Positions 62,479-64,000 of a DNA stretch of 64,000 nt are shown here, one piece after another (the stretch's first letter is position 1; each line of letters starts with the position of its first letter). Under the pieces are notes generated by a model. The model saw nothing but the letters and a program-made list of their open reading frames with translations, was not told the origin of the DNA and ran no database searches. This stretch comes from Alistipes sp. GTDB lineage: Bacteria > Bacteroidota > Bacteroidia > Bacteroidales > Rikenellaceae. The stretch is from NCBI GenBank assembly GCA_017410165.1, contig JAFQRH010000014.1, positions 1 through 64,000 on the forward strand. The letters run 5' to 3'. The position numbers and the translations under genes are program-made.

Positions 62479-62940
62479 CTACTCGACGCGCTTCACAATA
62501 AGCGAGAAGTTGTCAAATCCGACAACCTCGACCGTCTGGCGTTGGTCGATATAGACATCGGCAGACTTTGCCTCGTAACACTTGCCATCCACTTCGACTT
62601 TACCCATTGGCGACAAACGAGAAACAGCCACACCGCGAGCACCGAGCGCAACCTTATCTTCCGGCTTAACCATACTCGTCGAATCAATCTCCTGTTTGAG
62701 CGACAGACGCTGCCAAGTCTTCGCGCGCAACGACACGACGGTTGTGATGGCCGAGAGCAGCAACACAACCAAAATAGCCACAATGCCTGCCGTAGTACCG
62801 AATCCGTCAAATGCCAGATAGATTGCGCCACCATAGCAGACCAGCGACAAAACCGTACCGAGCGATACGCCGGGCAGAAGCACAAGCTCGGCTACAAGAA
62901 ATAATATGCCCAGAATCACGAGCAGAACAATATACACCAT
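62479..62940 (-). CDS. NfeD-like membrane protein
   Basis: 153 residues: two or three hydrophobic helices (VYIVLLVILGILFLVAELVLLPG, TVLSLVCYGGAIYLAFDGFG, TAGIVAILVVLLLSAITTVVSL) and a C-terminal OB fold (KVALGARGVAVSRLSPMGKVEVDGKCYEAKSADVYIDQ). It is the short NfeD type that partners flotillin-like proteins. It follows the SPOR protein gene by 16 nt and is separated from floA by GH31. Confidence 0.9.
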   Translation of the reverse strand: MVYIVLLVILGILFLVAELVLLPGVSLGTVLSLVCYGGAIYLAFDGFGTTAGIVAILVVLLLSAITTVVSLRAKTWQRLSLKQEIDSTSMVKPEDKVALGARGVAVSRLSPMGKVEVDGKCYEAKSADVYIDQRQTVEVVGFDNFSLIVKRVE

Positions 62941-62956
62941 ATTATTTTGAGTTTTT

Positions 62957-64000
62957 TTAGTTACTTGTCAATTCTCGCACCTTGACCTCTGCCGACGGAG
63001 CCACGCGCCGAATCTCATCGGCCACACTCTCCGCCACCGAGCGACCAACAAACGCGCCGACCACAAAGTCGCCACTGACGCGCGAAATACGGCAATCGGC
63101 ATTGCGCGACAAGACGCTCTTTACGGCATCCGAAAGCGATGCAACACCCGAAATTTCAATACTGTACGTCACCTCCGCCTCGCGCGCTTTGGAGAGGTCT
63201 GATATATACTCGCCATCCACCCACATAACAACCACAGGGTCGCGGAAACCGATCTTTTTCAGATACGTAACGCCATTGCGCGCCTCTGCTTCGGTACGAA
63301 ATCCTCCAACGAAATAGGCGTTTTTACCATTGTGGTATTTAGTCGTGTACGAAAGTGGGGTAATACCTCGCAATGCCGACAGATTAGGGCGATTGGTAAA
63401 TATGCCGATGCGGATTCGATAGATGATTCCCTGCTCATAGACCTTCGTCTGCGGGATAGGGTTGCGCGACGAATATATCGTAGGCAGAATAACCTTCAAC
63501 GGCTCATATTCGATAAAACTGCGTTTTTCGAGCGACACCTGCGGCAGACAATACTCCTCCGCCCGTAGCGATGACGTCACCCGCTTCAAAGAGTCCACAG
63601 CAAGTGGCATTCCGAGTTCGGTTGCCATTCGCGTTTCGAGCATCAGCATACCGCGTTTTTGATGATAGTACGACGACAATACGTCCGACTCGTATGCCCC
63701 CACACAACCATCCGCAGCCGTCTGCGCTGCCGAATAGATACGCTCCGTTTCGGTGAGCAACTCGCCACGCATCTCCTGCTCCAACAGCAGATTATACAGA
63801 TATGTTTTATTATCCGACACCGACTGCCACAAGCCGATTAAATCATCCTCCACTGTTGCACACTTTTTACGCAACTGCTCGATTTGAGCCAACAGTGGAA
63901 CGGCATCCGCCTCCTTCTCGGCGGCGTCGTACTCGGCACGAAGTGCAACCATTTTATTGTAAATCTTGCGATAGTCGGCAATTTTATCGGCAACCACTGT
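62957..64000 (-). CDS. SPOR-domain protein with coiled-coil N-terminus, 5' partial
   Basis: At least 347 residues; the reading frame is open to the right edge, and the first in-window start is GTG at 63997, so the true start is probably outside. An N-terminal heptad-rich helix (about 1-100) is followed by two SPOR-like domains: YRIRIGIFTNRPNLSALRGI...GKNAYFVGGFRTEAEARNGV and VTYSIEISGVASLSDAVKS...DFVVGAFVGRSVAESVADEI. SPOR domains bind denuded septal peptidoglycan. It is first of the visible genes of the nfeD-GH31-floA run. Confidence 0.75.
   Translation of the reverse strand, partial: TVVADKIADYRKIYNKMVALRAEYDAAEKEADAVPLLAQIEQLRKKCATVEDDLIGLWQSVSDNKTYLYNLLLEQEMRGELLTETERIYSAAQTAADGCVGAYESDVLSSYYHQKRGMLMLETRMATELGMPLAVDSLKRVTSSLRAEEYCLPQVSLEKRSFIEYEPLKVILPTIYSSRNPIPQTKVYEQGIIYRIRIGIFTNRPNLSALRGITPLSYTTKYHNGKNAYFVGGFRTEAEARNGVTYLKKIGFRDPVVVMWVDGEYISDLSKAREAEVTYSIEISGVASLSDAVKSVLSRNADCRISRVSGDFVVGAFVGRSVAESVADEIRRVAPSAEVKVRELTSN

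Noticed and set aside
1-64000. CRISPR array, rRNA genes or complete insertion sequence
   Set aside because: No regularly spaced repeats, no 16S/23S segments and no transposase-like protein were found on either strand.

Overview
The window looks like chromosomal DNA of a Bacteroidota bacterium, most likely a Bacteroidales member close to Alistipes/Rikenellaceae. This is inferred from gene families typical of the phylum (DUF3276, DUF4491, GH97, FISUMP-like lipoproteins, LytTR two-component pair, TonB-plug outer-membrane barrel, ECF sigma operon) and from many promoters of the phylum type (TTTG, a spacer of about 19-21, then TAnnTTTG). Most coding DNA is fairly GC-rich. A few islands are visibly AT-rich: about 17.17-17.70, 20.5-21.9 and 24.1-25.6 kb.

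Layout. 1-3140 (minus): partial tRNA-Ser, GMP synthase, IMP dehydrogenase. 3141-3775: divergent control region with two leaders of about 235 nt. 3776-15971 (plus): purE-purL-purF-purM-purN-purH-purD-folD-purB, nearly the whole route from PRPP to IMP and AMP; purC, purK and purA are not in the window. 16.1-25.2 kb: a 50-residue small protein, a fimbrillin-like lipoprotein, htpG, a mosaic LtaS-like sulfatase, an acyltransferase, bcp and a secreted FISUMP-like protein. 25.6-41.8 kb: housekeeping genes (trxA, dnaE, aroE, hisS, ABC-F, rubrerythrin), an ECF sigma operon, CapA/DUF4491, a porin and a metallophosphoesterase. 42.0-48.6 kb: an outer-membrane barrel and the operon mazG, gamma-carbonic anhydrase, sensor kinase, LytTR regulator. 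48.6-53.9 kb: GH20 and GH97 glycosidases with a remodelled, repeat-rich flank and tRNA-Leu. 53.9-64.0 kb: miaA, a pRiA4b-like gene, a lipoprotein, a tandem CDGSH protein and the run SPOR protein, nfeD, GH31, floA, QueG-like.

Main results. (1) PurF lacks the N-terminal nucleophilic Cys and the glutamine-binding Arg, and GuaA has a shortened glutaminase domain with no Cys-His-Glu triad. PurL keeps its triad. Two of the three glutamine-dependent steps seen here therefore look ammonia-dependent, or served by a glutaminase acting in trans. (2) Two related structured elements (about 20331-20515 plus and 25283-25428 minus) share a promoter-like sequence and have covarying closing stems in a 6S-like arrangement. 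(3) A GH97 gene is flanked by 212-bp direct copies of the 3' end of the neighbouring GH20 gene. (4) Several promoters carry an extra TTTG exactly 12 bp upstream of TAnnTTTG. No CRISPR array, rRNA operon or complete insertion sequence was seen.
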